This document shows positions 23,519 through 32,018 of a stretch of 64,000 nt of DNA, one piece after another. Both the position numbers and the translations under genes were made by a program. The notes under the pieces are model-generated. The model searched no databases. It worked only from the letters and a program-made list of their open reading frames with translations, and had not been told where the DNA came from. The stretch's first letter is position 1. Each line of letters opens with the position of its first letter. Origin of the DNA: an uncultured Myxococcales bacterium (GTDB lineage Bacteria; Myxococcota; Myxococcia; Myxococcales; Myxococcaceae); contig CALJKW010000077.1 in the NCBI GenBank assembly GCA_937980205.1, positions 1 through 64,000 on the forward strand, written 5' to 3'.

Positions 23519-24037
23519 TCAGCCGAAGCGTCGCGCCGCGATGGCCTCGTGCCACGCGCGGCGCTTCTCGCGCAGCCTTCGCACCGTGCTGTAGAGCGCG
23601 ACGAAGGTCACCGCCCAGAGCAGGGTCAGCGGGTCGAGGATTCTGCCGAAGATCATCACCGCGATGCCGAGGAGCGCGTAGGCCCCTGCGAGGATGCCCG
23701 GCACCGCCGCGCGCACGAAGAGCTGCACGCCGCCGAGCACGACGAACGGGGACGCGAGCATGGCCGAGCCCAGCAGCATGTCGGCGACGGCCACGTCGTC
23801 GTCGAGGGCCGTCATCGCCTCAGCGATGACCAGGCCGACGAAGACGAAGGTGACGAGGGCGACCCAGCGCGCGGCGGTTTTCACCCGGGCCTCGTGCACG
23901 GCCGGCTGTTGGTCGCACGCGACGCAGAGGCCGCCACGGATGCACCACTTGCACGCGAACGTTCCGCACCGCGGGCACGCCAGCTCTGCGACGTAATCGC
24001 GATGGTTCGCGCAGATGCGGGCCGGCGGCTCGGTCAC
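23519..24037 (-). CDS. Membrane protein with N-terminal B-box-like zinc finger
   Basis: This is a 172-residue protein from the GTG at 24037; a longer reading to 24112 would run through the terminator of the upstream operon. The first 45 residues hold seven Cys/His ligands in a C-x2-H...C-x2-C...C-x2-C...C-x2-C arrangement (ICANHRDYVAELACPRCGTF and on), a treble or B-box-like zinc fold. About four membrane helices and a basic tail follow. Proteins that join such a finger to membrane helices are frequent hypothetical proteins in bacteria. The function is unknown. Its stop codon abuts directly the stop codon of the convergent transglycosylase gene. Confidence 0.75.
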   Translation of the reverse strand: MTEPPARICANHRDYVAELACPRCGTFACKWCIRGGLCVACDQQPAVHEARVKTAARWVALVTFVFVGLVIAEAMTALDDDVAVADMLLGSAMLASPFVVLGGVQLFVRAAVPGILAGAYALLGIAVMIFGRILDPLTLLWAVTFVALYSTVRRLREKRRAWHEAIAARRFG

Positions 24038-24063
24038 GCCGCGAGAGCTTATGCCTGCGCCGG

Positions 24064-24103
24064 AAAAGAGAACGGCCGCCGCGACTGCTCGCGACGGCCG
24101 TTC
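24064..24103 (-). terminator. Rho-independent terminator of the cyclase-SH3-M48 operon
   Basis: On the minus strand GAACGGCCG pairs with CGGCCGTTC over nine bases. After one mismatch the inner TCGCG pairs with CGCGA around a four-base loop (24070-24103). The hairpin is followed on the minus strand by TCTTTTCC, a T-rich tail. It lies 22 bases after the M48 protease stop. Confidence 0.8.
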
Positions 24104-24125
24104 GAGCTTCACGAAGCGTTGAGGC

Positions 24126-25286
24126 TCAGCTCGCCGGCTTCGGCGGCCACTTCACGTTGGCGGGGAACTTCGGCGCCTTGCCGCCCTCGCCGCCGAACGC
24201 GCCCTCTTCGCGCATCTTCTTCAGCGCGTCCTGGCGGTCGCTGTTGCTCGGGTGGTGAGCGAGCAGCGAGTACGAGCTGGGGAGCTTGCCGATGATGGCG
24301 TCGAGCTCCTTGGTGTCGTAGCCCGCGGCCGCCATCAGCTCGAACGCGATGCGGTCGGCGTCGTACTCGTCTTCCTTCGCGTTGCCGGTCAGGTTCTGGA
24401 AGTCGATGATGCGGTTCGTGAACCACTGCATGAAGGCGACGTCGACGTCCGGGTTCTTGTCCATGTCGACATCGCCCTGGCTGAACGCCTTCATCGTCTT
24501 GCCGAACTTCGCGTTCTTCACGAAGTCCTCACCGCCGGGGACGTTCGAGGCGCCGGCCTCGACGAGGTAGTAGCCGGTGACCGCGACGTTGCACGAGGTC
24601 GCCTTGGCGCTCGCGTACGACTTGATCGCGTGACGCGCGGTCACGTGGCCGATCTCGTGTGCGAGCACGGCGGCGAGCTGCGCCTCGTTGTCCATCAGCT
24701 TGAGCAGGCCCGTCGTGATCAGCACGTAGCCGCCCGGCGTCGAGTACGCGTTCACCGTGTCGTCGTTGTCGATGACCCCGAACGTCCACGCGATGCCCGG
24801 GCGCGTCGAGCCCGCGGCGAGGTGGTTGCCCACCAGCGCGATGTACATGTTGAGGTCGTTCTTCTCCGACGCGGTGAGCTTCACCGCGGTGCGCTTGTCC
24901 TTCGCCTTCGCCTGGAGCGGGGTCGGGTCCTTGTCGGTGATGTCGACGTAGAGGCCCTTGCCGCTCTTGCCGAAGCCGATGGCGATCGCGCCGCCGATGG
25001 CGCGCTCTTCAGGCCACGCGACGCCGAAGCCCTTGGCCTTGGCGTCTTCCATCGCCTGCTGCTCCTGGCCTGCGTTGGCGCAGTCGCCCTTCTCGCACTG
25101 CTTGCCGGCGCGAACGTTCAGCGGCCGGCAGTCGCGGGCCGCGTCATCGGTCGCCTTCTTCAGCTTCGCCGCGGCTTCCTGCGCCGCAGCGACGGCAGCG
25201 CCCGCGTTGCCGCTCGCAGCGCTGCGCAGCGCGGCGCAGTTCACGAGCAGGAACGACGAGCAGAGAACCACCAGTGCGCGCATCAT
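24126..25286 (-). CDS. M48-family metalloprotease, lipoprotein
   Basis: This is a 386-residue protein with a signal and a lipobox-like LVNC at residue 17. The zinc site is H210-E-I-G-H214, and the third ligand is probably the Glu in EDEYDADRIAFELM about 100 residues later. This is the M48 pattern found in BepA/LoiP-type periplasmic proteases that care for outer-membrane protein assembly. A Cys-rich spacer (residues 50-75) and an unusual insertion precede the protease domain, and the C-terminal tail is basic and Pro-rich. The start ATG at 25286 overlaps the end of the SH3 gene (ATGATGA), with GGAGGTGA as ribosome site inside that gene. It is the last gene of a four-gene operon starting near 29134. 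The protein is probably anchored in the outer membrane; its substrate is unknown. Confidence 0.9.
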   Translation of the reverse strand: MMRALVVLCSSFLLVNCAALRSAASGNAGAAVAAAQEAAAKLKKATDDAARDCRPLNVRAGKQCEKGDCANAGQEQQAMEDAKAKGFGVAWPEERAIGGAIAIGFGKSGKGLYVDITDKDPTPLQAKAKDKRTAVKLTASEKNDLNMYIALVGNHLAAGSTRPGIAWTFGVIDNDDTVNAYSTPGGYVLITTGLLKLMDNEAQLAAVLAHEIGHVTARHAIKSYASAKATSCNVAVTGYYLVEAGASNVPGGEDFVKNAKFGKTMKAFSQGDVDMDKNPDVDVAFMQWFTNRIIDFQNLTGNAKEDEYDADRIAFELMAAAGYDTKELDAIIGKLPSSYSLLAHHPSNSDRQDALKKMREEGAFGGEGGKAPKFPANVKWPPKPAS

Positions 25287-25792
25287 TTCTCACCTCCGAG
25301 GCCCTGCTTCTTCACGTGATCGGCGACCTTCGACTTCTGATCTTCGCTGCTGCCCTCGAGGTGAATGAGGCCGGCGGCGACTTCCTTCGCGTTCGGGCCC
25401 TCACCCTCGGCGTACTTCAGGCCGGACTCGCTCATCGCCTTCGTCGCGGCACCCGAGCTGGCGAACGCAGCGGCGCTCGTCATCTTGCCGTCGCTCGAGG
25501 CGACCTCGTCGGCCGGCTTGTTCGGGGTCAGGTTCGCCATCTGCACGAAGCCCTTCTTCCCCTTGAACTCGACGGCGTGCATCGACTTGTTCGTCGCGTC
25601 TGCACCCTGCCAGACGACCTCGTCGCCCTGCTTGAGCGCCGTCTTCTTGCCGCTGGCGTCCGACTTGTCCCACATGTTGACGCCGGTGCCCTTGATGTAG
25701 AGCTTTCCGCCCTTCGCGACTCCGGCCATCGCTGCGCTTGCGGCGCAGAAGACGCCGAGCGCGACGAGCGCCCACTTCATTCTTCGCTTCAC
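25283..25792 (-). CDS. Exported SH3-like domain protein
   Basis: This is a 169-residue protein. The GTG at 25792 is chosen as start because AGGAGG lies seven to eight bases before it; the ATG four codons later is weaker. A signal peptide ends near ASAAMA. The segment GKLYIKGTGVNMWDKSDASG up to GFVQMANLTP (about residues 27-90) is a bacterial SH3-like domain, which in other proteins binds peptidoglycan or short peptides. The C-terminal 75 residues are helical and Ala/Ser-rich. It is translationally coupled to the M48 protease and lies 38 bases after the cyclase gene, so it may present or tune the protease in the envelope. That link is inference. Confidence 0.82.
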   Translation of the reverse strand: MKRRMKWALVALGVFCAASAAMAGVAKGGKLYIKGTGVNMWDKSDASGKKTALKQGDEVVWQGADATNKSMHAVEFKGKKGFVQMANLTPNKPADEVASSDGKMTSAAAFASSGAATKAMSESGLKYAEGEGPNAKEVAAGLIHLEGSSEDQKSKVADHVKKQGLGGEK

Positions 25793-25830
25793 GTGTGTCC
25801 CTCCTCCTTGAGCTTCACTTGTGCCGAGCT

Positions 25831-28308
25831 TCACTTTTCGAGCTGCGTGACCCCGTCCCAGTCGGCCGGAGGCGGAGCCTGCATGAATTGGTTGCATTTG
25901 CCAGCCAGAACTTTGGTTGGCCCGTCGGTGTTGTCGAGGTCGTAGGCCTCTTTGAGGGTGCGCAGGGAGTCCGCGAAGCGCTTGTGGCGGTACAGCTCGA
26001 GCGCCTTCGCGTAGAGGTCGAGCACCTTCAGCTTCTGCGGGGCGACCTTGCCCTCTTCGCCGACGAGCTCGAACACGGCGAGCGCCTCGGTCTTGCCCGC
26101 CACGCGGATGGAGTCGAGCTCGCGCGTCACCATCTTCCCCTTCACGGCGTCGGCCGTCTTCGGGCCGATGAGGATCAGCGTCTCGTACGCCTTGTTGGTT
26201 CCCTCGAGGCGGGCCGCGAGGTTCATGCCGTCGCCGATGGCGGTGTAGTTGAGCGGGCGCGAGCGGCTGCCCATGTTGCCGACGAGCATCACGTCGGTGT
26301 TGAGGCCGACGCGGGTGTAGACGTCGGGCAGGCCGGCCTTCGCGAACTCCTTGCGCAGCTCGGCGACGGTGGCCTGCACGGCGAGCGCGGCGCGGCACGC
26401 GTTGACCGGGTGTTCCGGGTCGTGGTGCGGAGCGCCGAACAGCGCGACGACGGCGTCGCCGATGTACTTGTCGATGCAGGCGCCGTGGTCCTTCAGCACG
26501 GGCGTCACCGCCGACAGGTAGTCGTGCAAGAGCCTCATCAGCTTGCGCGGCTCGCCCTTGAGCTGCTCGGTGAAGGTGGAGAAGCCGCGGATGTCGGAGA
26601 AGAACGCGGTGATCTCGCGCTCGTCGCCGTCGAGCGGCGGCAGCTTCCGGCCCTCGACGATCTGGTCGAGCACGTCGGGGTCGAGGTAGCTCGAGAACGC
26701 CTCTTTCAGGAACTCGCGGTCCTTGCTCGCGAGGAAGCGGTTGTACGCGGTCGCGCACAGCGCCGCGAGCGTGCCGGCCATACCGGGCATCGCGGAGAGG
26801 ATGTGAATGTTCGTGAAGGTGATGAAGCCGCCGGTGATCACGAAGAACGCGAAGGTGAGGAAGATGGGGGCGCCGACGTCGGTGATGAACGACTGCGCGA
26901 CCATCACGAGGGCGACGGAGATGAGCGCCACCACCAGCGCGAGCAGCAGCGACGCCCACTCGGGCGCCTCGAGGATGAACGTGTCGTGGAGCAGGTTGTC
27001 GACCTGCGCCATGTGCTTCACCACGCCGGGGTCGAGGCCTTTGAACGGTGTCGGCTTCTCGTCGCCGGCGCCAGCGGCGATCACGGCGATGAAGACGATC
27101 TTGTCCTTGAACAGCTCCTCACCCTCGGCGATGCCCTTGGCGTCGTTGTTCGCCACGGCCGCCCGGTAGCGCAGCGCCGCGGGGAGCGAGACCTTCTTGA
27201 AGCGGTCTTCGAGCGTGCCGCCGTAGTTGATGCGCGCCGTGCCGTCTTTGTTGATGCGGACGGAGTGGGAGCCGATCTGCAGCTTGCCCGGCGAGATGGT
27301 GATCTTGTCGGCGCCCCAGTAGTCGGCCATCACCGCCGTCGACAGCGTGGTGTAGTTGTTGATGCCGTCGGTGTACGCGAAGCGCGTCGCGCGCATCTTG
27401 CCGTCGTCGTCCACCTCGGGGTCGACGAGGCCGAAGCCCGACGCGTTGTCGATGAGCTGCGCCATCGCCGGCACCGGGTACTGCGGCACCTCGATGCCCA
27501 CGATGCCCGCGTCGCGCTTCACGTCCTCCAGCGTCGCGATGCCGCCGTCGGCGAGGCCGGGGGCGTTGAGCGGCTCGAACGGGGTGGCCTCGAGGCCGCC
27601 TTCGAAGGCGATGGGGAACGCGAACTGGGGCGCGGCCCGCTCGCGGAGCTTCGCCTGCTCTTCGGCCCGCGCCGCGCGCGCCTCTTCCTCGGTGGGCTCG
27701 GAGGGGAACTCGCCGCCGAACTCTTCTTCTCCGCCGCCTTCGTCCTTCTTCTCGGGCGCGGGCTCGGGCGGAGGCTTGGGCTGGTGAAGCTTGTTCACCG
27801 GCTGCTCGACCTTGGGCAGCTTGGCGGCGCCGGCCTCGGTGTGGAAGCCGATCACCACCGGCACCTTCGAGCGCGCGATGGCCTCGCCGAGCTTCTGGTC
27901 TCCGGTGGGGTCGGGCTTGTTCTCGGTGAGCAGCAGGTCGAGGACGATGACCTTCGCGCCGGTGCCGGAGAGGTAGTCGATGATGTCGGCCCAGATGATG
28001 CGGTCGTACGGCCAGCTGCCGTAGCGGTTCTGCCAGGGCGGAAAGCTGTCGATGTCCTTGAACGTCTCGCCGTCGACGGCGAGCAGCACCTGCTCGGGGC
28101 TCTTGTCGCGCTGGCCCCAGGGGAACCACCACTGGTTGTTGAAGCGCTTGAGGCCGTCGTCGTACGCGGCGAGCTCGTCGCCCGACATGTCGAGCACGTC
28201 GAAGTGCCACCACGCGTACCCGGCCGCAGTTCCGAGGGCGGAGACGCCGAGCATCACGTACCAGAGTCGCGCCAGGCGCAGGCGGATCAGCAGCAGGGCT
28301 TTCTTCAC
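25831..28308 (-). CDS. CHASE2-domain class III adenylate cyclase
   Basis: This is an 825-residue protein. One helix at about 15-32 leads into a long CHASE2 sensor outside the membrane (residues about 50-430, with an unusual Glu/Pro-rich insertion near 190-240). Three membrane helices follow (about 445-540), then the catalytic domain from residue 563. Metal ligands are Asp572 (FFSDIRGF) and Asp618 (DKYIGDAVV). Lys614 and Thr689 (NYTAIGDGMN) are the pair expected for adenine recognition, and Asn696/Arg700 are the transition-state residues. It should therefore make cyclic AMP in response to an envelope signal. A TPR-like tail of about 60 residues closes the protein. It lies 25 bases after an anchored protein gene and before the SH3 and protease genes. 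Confidence 0.93.
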   Translation of the reverse strand: MKKALLLIRLRLARLWYVMLGVSALGTAAGYAWWHFDVLDMSGDELAAYDDGLKRFNNQWWFPWGQRDKSPEQVLLAVDGETFKDIDSFPPWQNRYGSWPYDRIIWADIIDYLSGTGAKVIVLDLLLTENKPDPTGDQKLGEAIARSKVPVVIGFHTEAGAAKLPKVEQPVNKLHQPKPPPEPAPEKKDEGGGEEEFGGEFPSEPTEEEARAARAEEQAKLRERAAPQFAFPIAFEGGLEATPFEPLNAPGLADGGIATLEDVKRDAGIVGIEVPQYPVPAMAQLIDNASGFGLVDPEVDDDGKMRATRFAYTDGINNYTTLSTAVMADYWGADKITISPGKLQIGSHSVRINKDGTARINYGGTLEDRFKKVSLPAALRYRAAVANNDAKGIAEGEELFKDKIVFIAVIAAGAGDEKPTPFKGLDPGVVKHMAQVDNLLHDTFILEAPEWASLLLALVVALISVALVMVAQSFITDVGAPIFLTFAFFVITGGFITFTNIHILSAMPGMAGTLAALCATAYNRFLASKDREFLKEAFSSYLDPDVLDQIVEGRKLPPLDGDEREITAFFSDIRGFSTFTEQLKGEPRKLMRLLHDYLSAVTPVLKDHGACIDKYIGDAVVALFGAPHHDPEHPVNACRAALAVQATVAELRKEFAKAGLPDVYTRVGLNTDVMLVGNMGSRSRPLNYTAIGDGMNLAARLEGTNKAYETLILIGPKTADAVKGKMVTRELDSIRVAGKTEALAVFELVGEEGKVAPQKLKVLDLYAKALELYRHKRFADSLRTLKEAYDLDNTDGPTKVLAGKCNQFMQAPPPADWDGVTQLEK

Positions 28309-28333
28309 GCGCGGGCGCGCAGCGTAAGCGACG

Positions 28334-29134
28334 TCAGAAGCTGTTGGTGAGCCTTTTCTGGAAGTCGCAGTCGCCGGGCCGTGCGCGCCGCGCCGCGTGG
28401 ACGAACACCTTGAGGGTCTCCTCCGCGGTGCGGATGGACTGGTCCTGACCGACGACGTCGCCGGACGTGGTGGCGCTCGCGAACCCCTTCGACAGCTCTT
28501 CGAAGCGCTGGTTCGCGCTGGCCACCGCGCCGGGGGCCTCGCGGCCGACGACCTGCAGCACGCGGCTGTAGCGCTCGGTGAGCGCGTTCCACCGCGCGGT
28601 GAGCAGGCCGTGCGCGCGCTTCTTCTCCTGGAGCTCGAGCTTCTCCTGCGCGGCGGCGGCGACGAACAGCGGCGAGTCGAGGCCGGCCTTCGCGGCGACC
28701 TTGCGCTGCGCTTCGACGCCCGGGCAGCCGTCGCAGCGGGCCCCGACGACGAAGAAGGCGTCGCACGAGGCGTGCACCGCGGCGGGCGTGAAGGGGACGA
28801 GGTCGATGTCGAGCTCGTGTCGCTCGCCGCCGCACTCGGCGACGAGCTCGTGCGGCCCTGCGGCGAAGCTCTGCGGGTCGTCGGGCAGGCTGGTGACGTT
28901 CTTCTTCCCGTCGAGGCTCAGGCTGACGCGCGCGTCCCACGAGAGCAGCAGCACCACGTCGTTCGTCGCGGGAGAGAGCGGCGAGGGCTGCGTGTCGACG
29001 TCGCACGAGCCGGCGTCCGGGCTGCCAGCGGGGCGGCCCGTGTCGGCGTCGCGCACGACGAGGATGGCGCCGAGAGCGAGCGCGATGATGCCCAGCACGG
29101 CCACCGCGAGCTGCGTGAGGGTGCGCGCTGACAT
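28334..29134 (-). CDS. Membrane-anchored hypothetical protein
   Basis: This is a 266-residue protein with one N-terminal membrane helix (about residues 8-27) and no clear cleavage site, so it is probably anchored with the body outside the cytoplasm. Residues 40-150 look beta-rich with four or five cysteines (CDVDTQ, ECGGE, SCDAFF, CDGCPG). Residues 155-260 are helical, with a heptad-like segment. I recognise no family. It is the first gene of the operon with the CHASE2 cyclase, 25 bases upstream of it, so a role as partner of the sensor is plausible but not shown. Confidence 0.7.
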   Translation of the reverse strand: MSARTLTQLAVAVLGIIALALGAILVVRDADTGRPAGSPDAGSCDVDTQPSPLSPATNDVVLLLSWDARVSLSLDGKKNVTSLPDDPQSFAAGPHELVAECGGERHELDIDLVPFTPAAVHASCDAFFVVGARCDGCPGVEAQRKVAAKAGLDSPLFVAAAAQEKLELQEKKRAHGLLTARWNALTERYSRVLQVVGREAPGAVASANQRFEELSKGFASATTSGDVVGQDQSIRTAEETLKVFVHAARRARPGDCDFQKRLTNSF

Positions 29135-29167
29135 GCGGCGGCGGGCTCATTCGAATAGAAGGGCGCC

Positions 29168-31489
29168 ATGAAGTCCACCTTCCGGTTGCTGCTGGTGCTC
29201 GGGGTCTCTTCGTTGGCCGGCTGTCAGTGCGCGGACAACATCACCTACTGCCCGCCCGGCATGGTGTGTGGGGACGGAGGCGGCGGCTCGGGTGGAAGCG
29301 GCGGCGGAGCGGGCGGCGGCGGCGGCACGGTCACGCTGCCCGACGGCGGGGCGTGTCCGGTGGCGTGCGGCACGCTGTGCTGCGCGGCGTCGCAGACGTG
29401 CACTGCGGGGCAGTGCGCTCCGGCGTGCGCGGCGGCCTCGCGCTGTGGCTCGGGCCTCGCCGAGGTCTGCTGTACGACGGCGCAGGTCTGCTACCTCGAC
29501 GCGTGCACTTCGCCGGGCCCCGACTGCACGCCGGGCTCGAGCTGCCCGACCGGGCAGTACTGCGACACGGCGCTGATGAAGTGCCTGCCGCTCGCTCCGG
29601 GGAACAACATGTGCGAGTTCCGCTCGGACGGCGGCGTGTTCAACCCGGTGCCGCTGTGGAAGTACGCGGTCGACGCCGGGCCGTACGTGCAGGTGATGAT
29701 GGCCCCGGTCGTCGCGGACGTGAACGCCGACAAGATCCCCGACGTGCTCGCGAACTTCTTCCAGGGCGGCGGCTACTCGAGCCCCGGCGTGATGCGCGCG
29801 CTGTCGGGAGACGACGGGCGCGTGCTGTGGACGACGGCCGACGTGACGACGGACCACATCTTCCCGGCGTCGAGCATCGCGGTCGCGGACCTCGACGGCA
29901 CCGGGCGCATGGTGGTGGTGACGGTGTCGGCAGGCGGGCCGCTGATCGCGTTCGACGGGCGCAACGGCATGAAGCTGTGGAACAGCCGCGACGCGATGGG
30001 CACGACGGTGAACTGCGCCGCGAACTGGGGCGGGCCGTCGATCGCGAACCTGATGGGCGACGACAAGGCCGAGGTGCTGTGCGGCCTGAAGGCGTTCGAT
30101 CACAACGGCGTGCTCTTGTGGGACCGCGGCCTGGGCGCCGGCGCGGTCGGCCCGCTCACCACCGCGGTCGACCTCGACGGAGACGGCGCGCTCGACGTCA
30201 CCGACGGCACGGCCGCCTTCCGCGGAGACGGCACGATGCTCGGCTGGACGAGCACCGGCATGGCGGGCTTCCCGGCCATCGGAGACTTCGTGGGCCCCGT
30301 CGGGCAGGTCGGTCGCGACGGCAAGCCGGAGATCGCCGTCGTCGGCGGCGGGCGCATCGGCCTCGTGAACGGGCAGACCGGCGCGATGGCGGCGCCCAGC
30401 GTCGAGCTGCCTTCGTTCGACGAAGTGATGATGACGTGCCGGGTGGGCGGAGGGAATCCGGGGAACGGCGGGCCTCCGACGGTCGCCGACTTCGACGGCG
30501 ACGGCGCCGCGGAGATCGGCGTGGCCGACCTCGACTGCTACACGGTGTACGAGGTCGAGAGCGACGGCGCGGGGGGCTTCCGCCTCGCGATCAAGTGGAC
30601 GAAGAAGGTGCAGGACCACTCGTCGTCGGTGACCGGCAGCTCGGTGTTCGACTTCGAGGGCGACGGGGTCGCCGAGGTCGTCTACGCCGACGAGATCGCG
30701 ACGCACGTGTACCGCGGGCCCGACGGCGTCGAGATCTTCACGCGGCCGCACTGCAGCGGCACGACGTACGAGTACCCGCTCATCGTCGACGTGAACGGCA
30801 ACGGGCGGGCAGACCTGATCATCCCCGACAACACGTACGCGGCGGGCGGGCTGGGCTGCTCGCCGTCGGTGGGGCCGGGCATCCAGGTGTTCCGCGACGG
30901 GCTCGACCGCTGGGTGAACACGCGGCCGATCTGGAACCAGCACACCTACCACGTGACGAACGTGTGCGACGGCGTCGACATGGTGTGTGGCGGCCGGGGC
31001 GCTCCGGGCAACGTGTATGGGCGGGTGCCGGCGGCCGAGCCGAGGAACTGGACGTTCACGAACACTCCCGACGGCGGCGGCGTGCCGCTGAACAACTTCC
31101 GGCAGAACGTGCAGGGTGAGGGCCTGTTCAACGCGCCCGACCTGAAGGCGCTGGACCTCTCGTTGATGGACGGGTGCCAGACGCCGCTGCGCATCTCGGT
31201 GCGCGTGCTCAACTCCGGCGCGCTCGGCGTGCTCGCGGGAGTGCCGGTGGCGATCTACTCGCTCGGGCCTCCGCGCGCGTTGCTCGGCGTGGTGCGCACC
31301 ACGATGACGCTGCTGCCCGGGCAGAGCGAGGTGCTGTCGCTGACGCTGTCGATGTCGGACGGCGGCACGTTCGACCGCACGCAGGTGGTGGCGGTGGTCG
31401 ACGACGACGGCGCGGGCGTGGCGACCGTCAGCGAGTGCCGCGAGGACAACAACGAGGCCGGGCCGGCCATCGTGCAGTGCATCAACTGA
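29168..31489 (+). CDS. FG-GAP/VCBS repeat lipoprotein
   Basis: This is a 773-residue protein with signal and lipobox LAGC (Cys19). A Gly/Ser linker follows, and then a Cys-rich segment (residues 55-140) of short repeats such as CCAASQTCTAGQC. The body contains at least six Asp-rich loops of the FG-GAP/VCBS type (DVNADKIPDVLANF, DLDGDGALDV, DFDGDGAAEI, DVNGNGRADLI), which bind calcium and build an integrin-like beta propeller. The last 120 residues form a beta-rich CARDB-like domain (LRISVRVLNSGALGVLAGVP). Such proteins sit on the cell surface and often bind ligands or other cells. It is divergent from the cyclase operon with 33 bases between. Confidence 0.88.
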   Translation: MKSTFRLLLVLGVSSLAGCQCADNITYCPPGMVCGDGGGGSGGSGGGAGGGGGTVTLPDGGACPVACGTLCCAASQTCTAGQCAPACAAASRCGSGLAEVCCTTAQVCYLDACTSPGPDCTPGSSCPTGQYCDTALMKCLPLAPGNNMCEFRSDGGVFNPVPLWKYAVDAGPYVQVMMAPVVADVNADKIPDVLANFFQGGGYSSPGVMRALSGDDGRVLWTTADVTTDHIFPASSIAVADLDGTGRMVVVTVSAGGPLIAFDGRNGMKLWNSRDAMGTTVNCAANWGGPSIANLMGDDKAEVLCGLKAFDHNGVLLWDRGLGAGAVGPLTTAVDLDGDGALDVTDGTAAFRGDGTMLGWTSTGMAGFPAIGDFVGPVGQVGRDGKPEIAVVGGGRIGLVNGQTGAMAAPSVELPSFDEVMMTCRVGGGNPGNGGPPTVADFDGDGAAEIGVADLDCYTVYEVESDGAGGFRLAIKWTKKVQDHSSSVTGSSVFDFEGDGVAEVVYADEIATHVYRGPDGVEIFTRPHCSGTTYEYPLIVDVNGNGRADLIIPDNTYAAGGLGCSPSVGPGIQVFRDGLDRWVNTRPIWNQHTYHVTNVCDGVDMVCGGRGAPGNVYGRVPAAEPRNWTFTNTPDGGGVPLNNFRQNVQGEGLFNAPDLKALDLSLMDGCQTPLRISVRVLNSGALGVLAGVPVAIYSLGPPRALLGVVRTTMTLLPGQSEVLSLTLSMSDGGTFDRTQVVAVVDDDGAGVATVSECREDNNEAGPAIVQCIN

Positions 31490-31508
31490 GGTTGGCCGCC
31501 AGCCAACC
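31490..31508 (+). terminator. Hairpin after the FG-GAP gene
   Basis: GGTTGGC (31490-31496) pairs with GCCAACC (31502-31508) around a five-base loop, starting directly after the TGA. No T-run follows, so it is a possible weak terminator or mRNA-stabilising stem. Confidence 0.45.
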
Positions 31509-31576
31509 CGGTCCCGCACGTTCTTCGGGCTCCTTTCGTCCTCCCTCTCGAACGACGGAATTCAAGGAGCCTACAC

Positions 31577-31990
31577 ATGTCGATGGTCTCGATTCGCAGG
31601 GGTGACACGCTGGGCAAGCTGGTCTCGCAGTACAACCGGCGCAACGGCACGAACCTCACGGTCGCTCAGGTCGCCCAGGCGAACGGCATTCGCGACCCGA
31701 ACAAGATTCAGGCGGGGACGAAGCTCATCTTCCCCGACGCGTTCGAGCGCAACGCGCCGCAGCAGGTGATTCGCAACGGCCAGGGCGACCGCATGGTGCG
31801 CAACGGCGTCAACGAGAGCGTGACCATTCGCGCCTCCGATGAGCCGCAGCAGCCCGTGACGACCGATGGCACGCTGCCCAGCACGCAGCTTCAGCTCAGG
31901 CCGCAGCTGCCGTTGCCGCAGGCGCCCACGACTTTGGACCCGGCTTCGCAGGAGCTCTTGCGGCAGCGGCGGTTGGACATTCTTCCGTAG
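31577..31990 (+). CDS. LysM-domain protein
   Basis: This is a 137-residue protein starting at ATG 31577 with AAGGAG seven bases upstream. Residues 4-50 form a LysM domain (VSIRRGDTLGKLVSQYNRRN, then PNKIQAGTKLIFP), which binds N-acetylglucosamine-containing glycans such as peptidoglycan. The rest is Gln/Pro-rich and probably disordered. There is no signal peptide. The start 28 bases before the kinase gene suggests that both may share a transcript. Function beyond glycan binding is unknown. Confidence 0.85.
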   Translation: MSMVSIRRGDTLGKLVSQYNRRNGTNLTVAQVAQANGIRDPNKIQAGTKLIFPDAFERNAPQQVIRNGQGDRMVRNGVNESVTIRASDEPQQPVTTDGTLPSTQLQLRPQLPLPQAPTTLDPASQELLRQRRLDILP

Positions 31991-32018
31991 GCGCTGCGGC
32001 GGCTAGGCTGCCGCGGCA

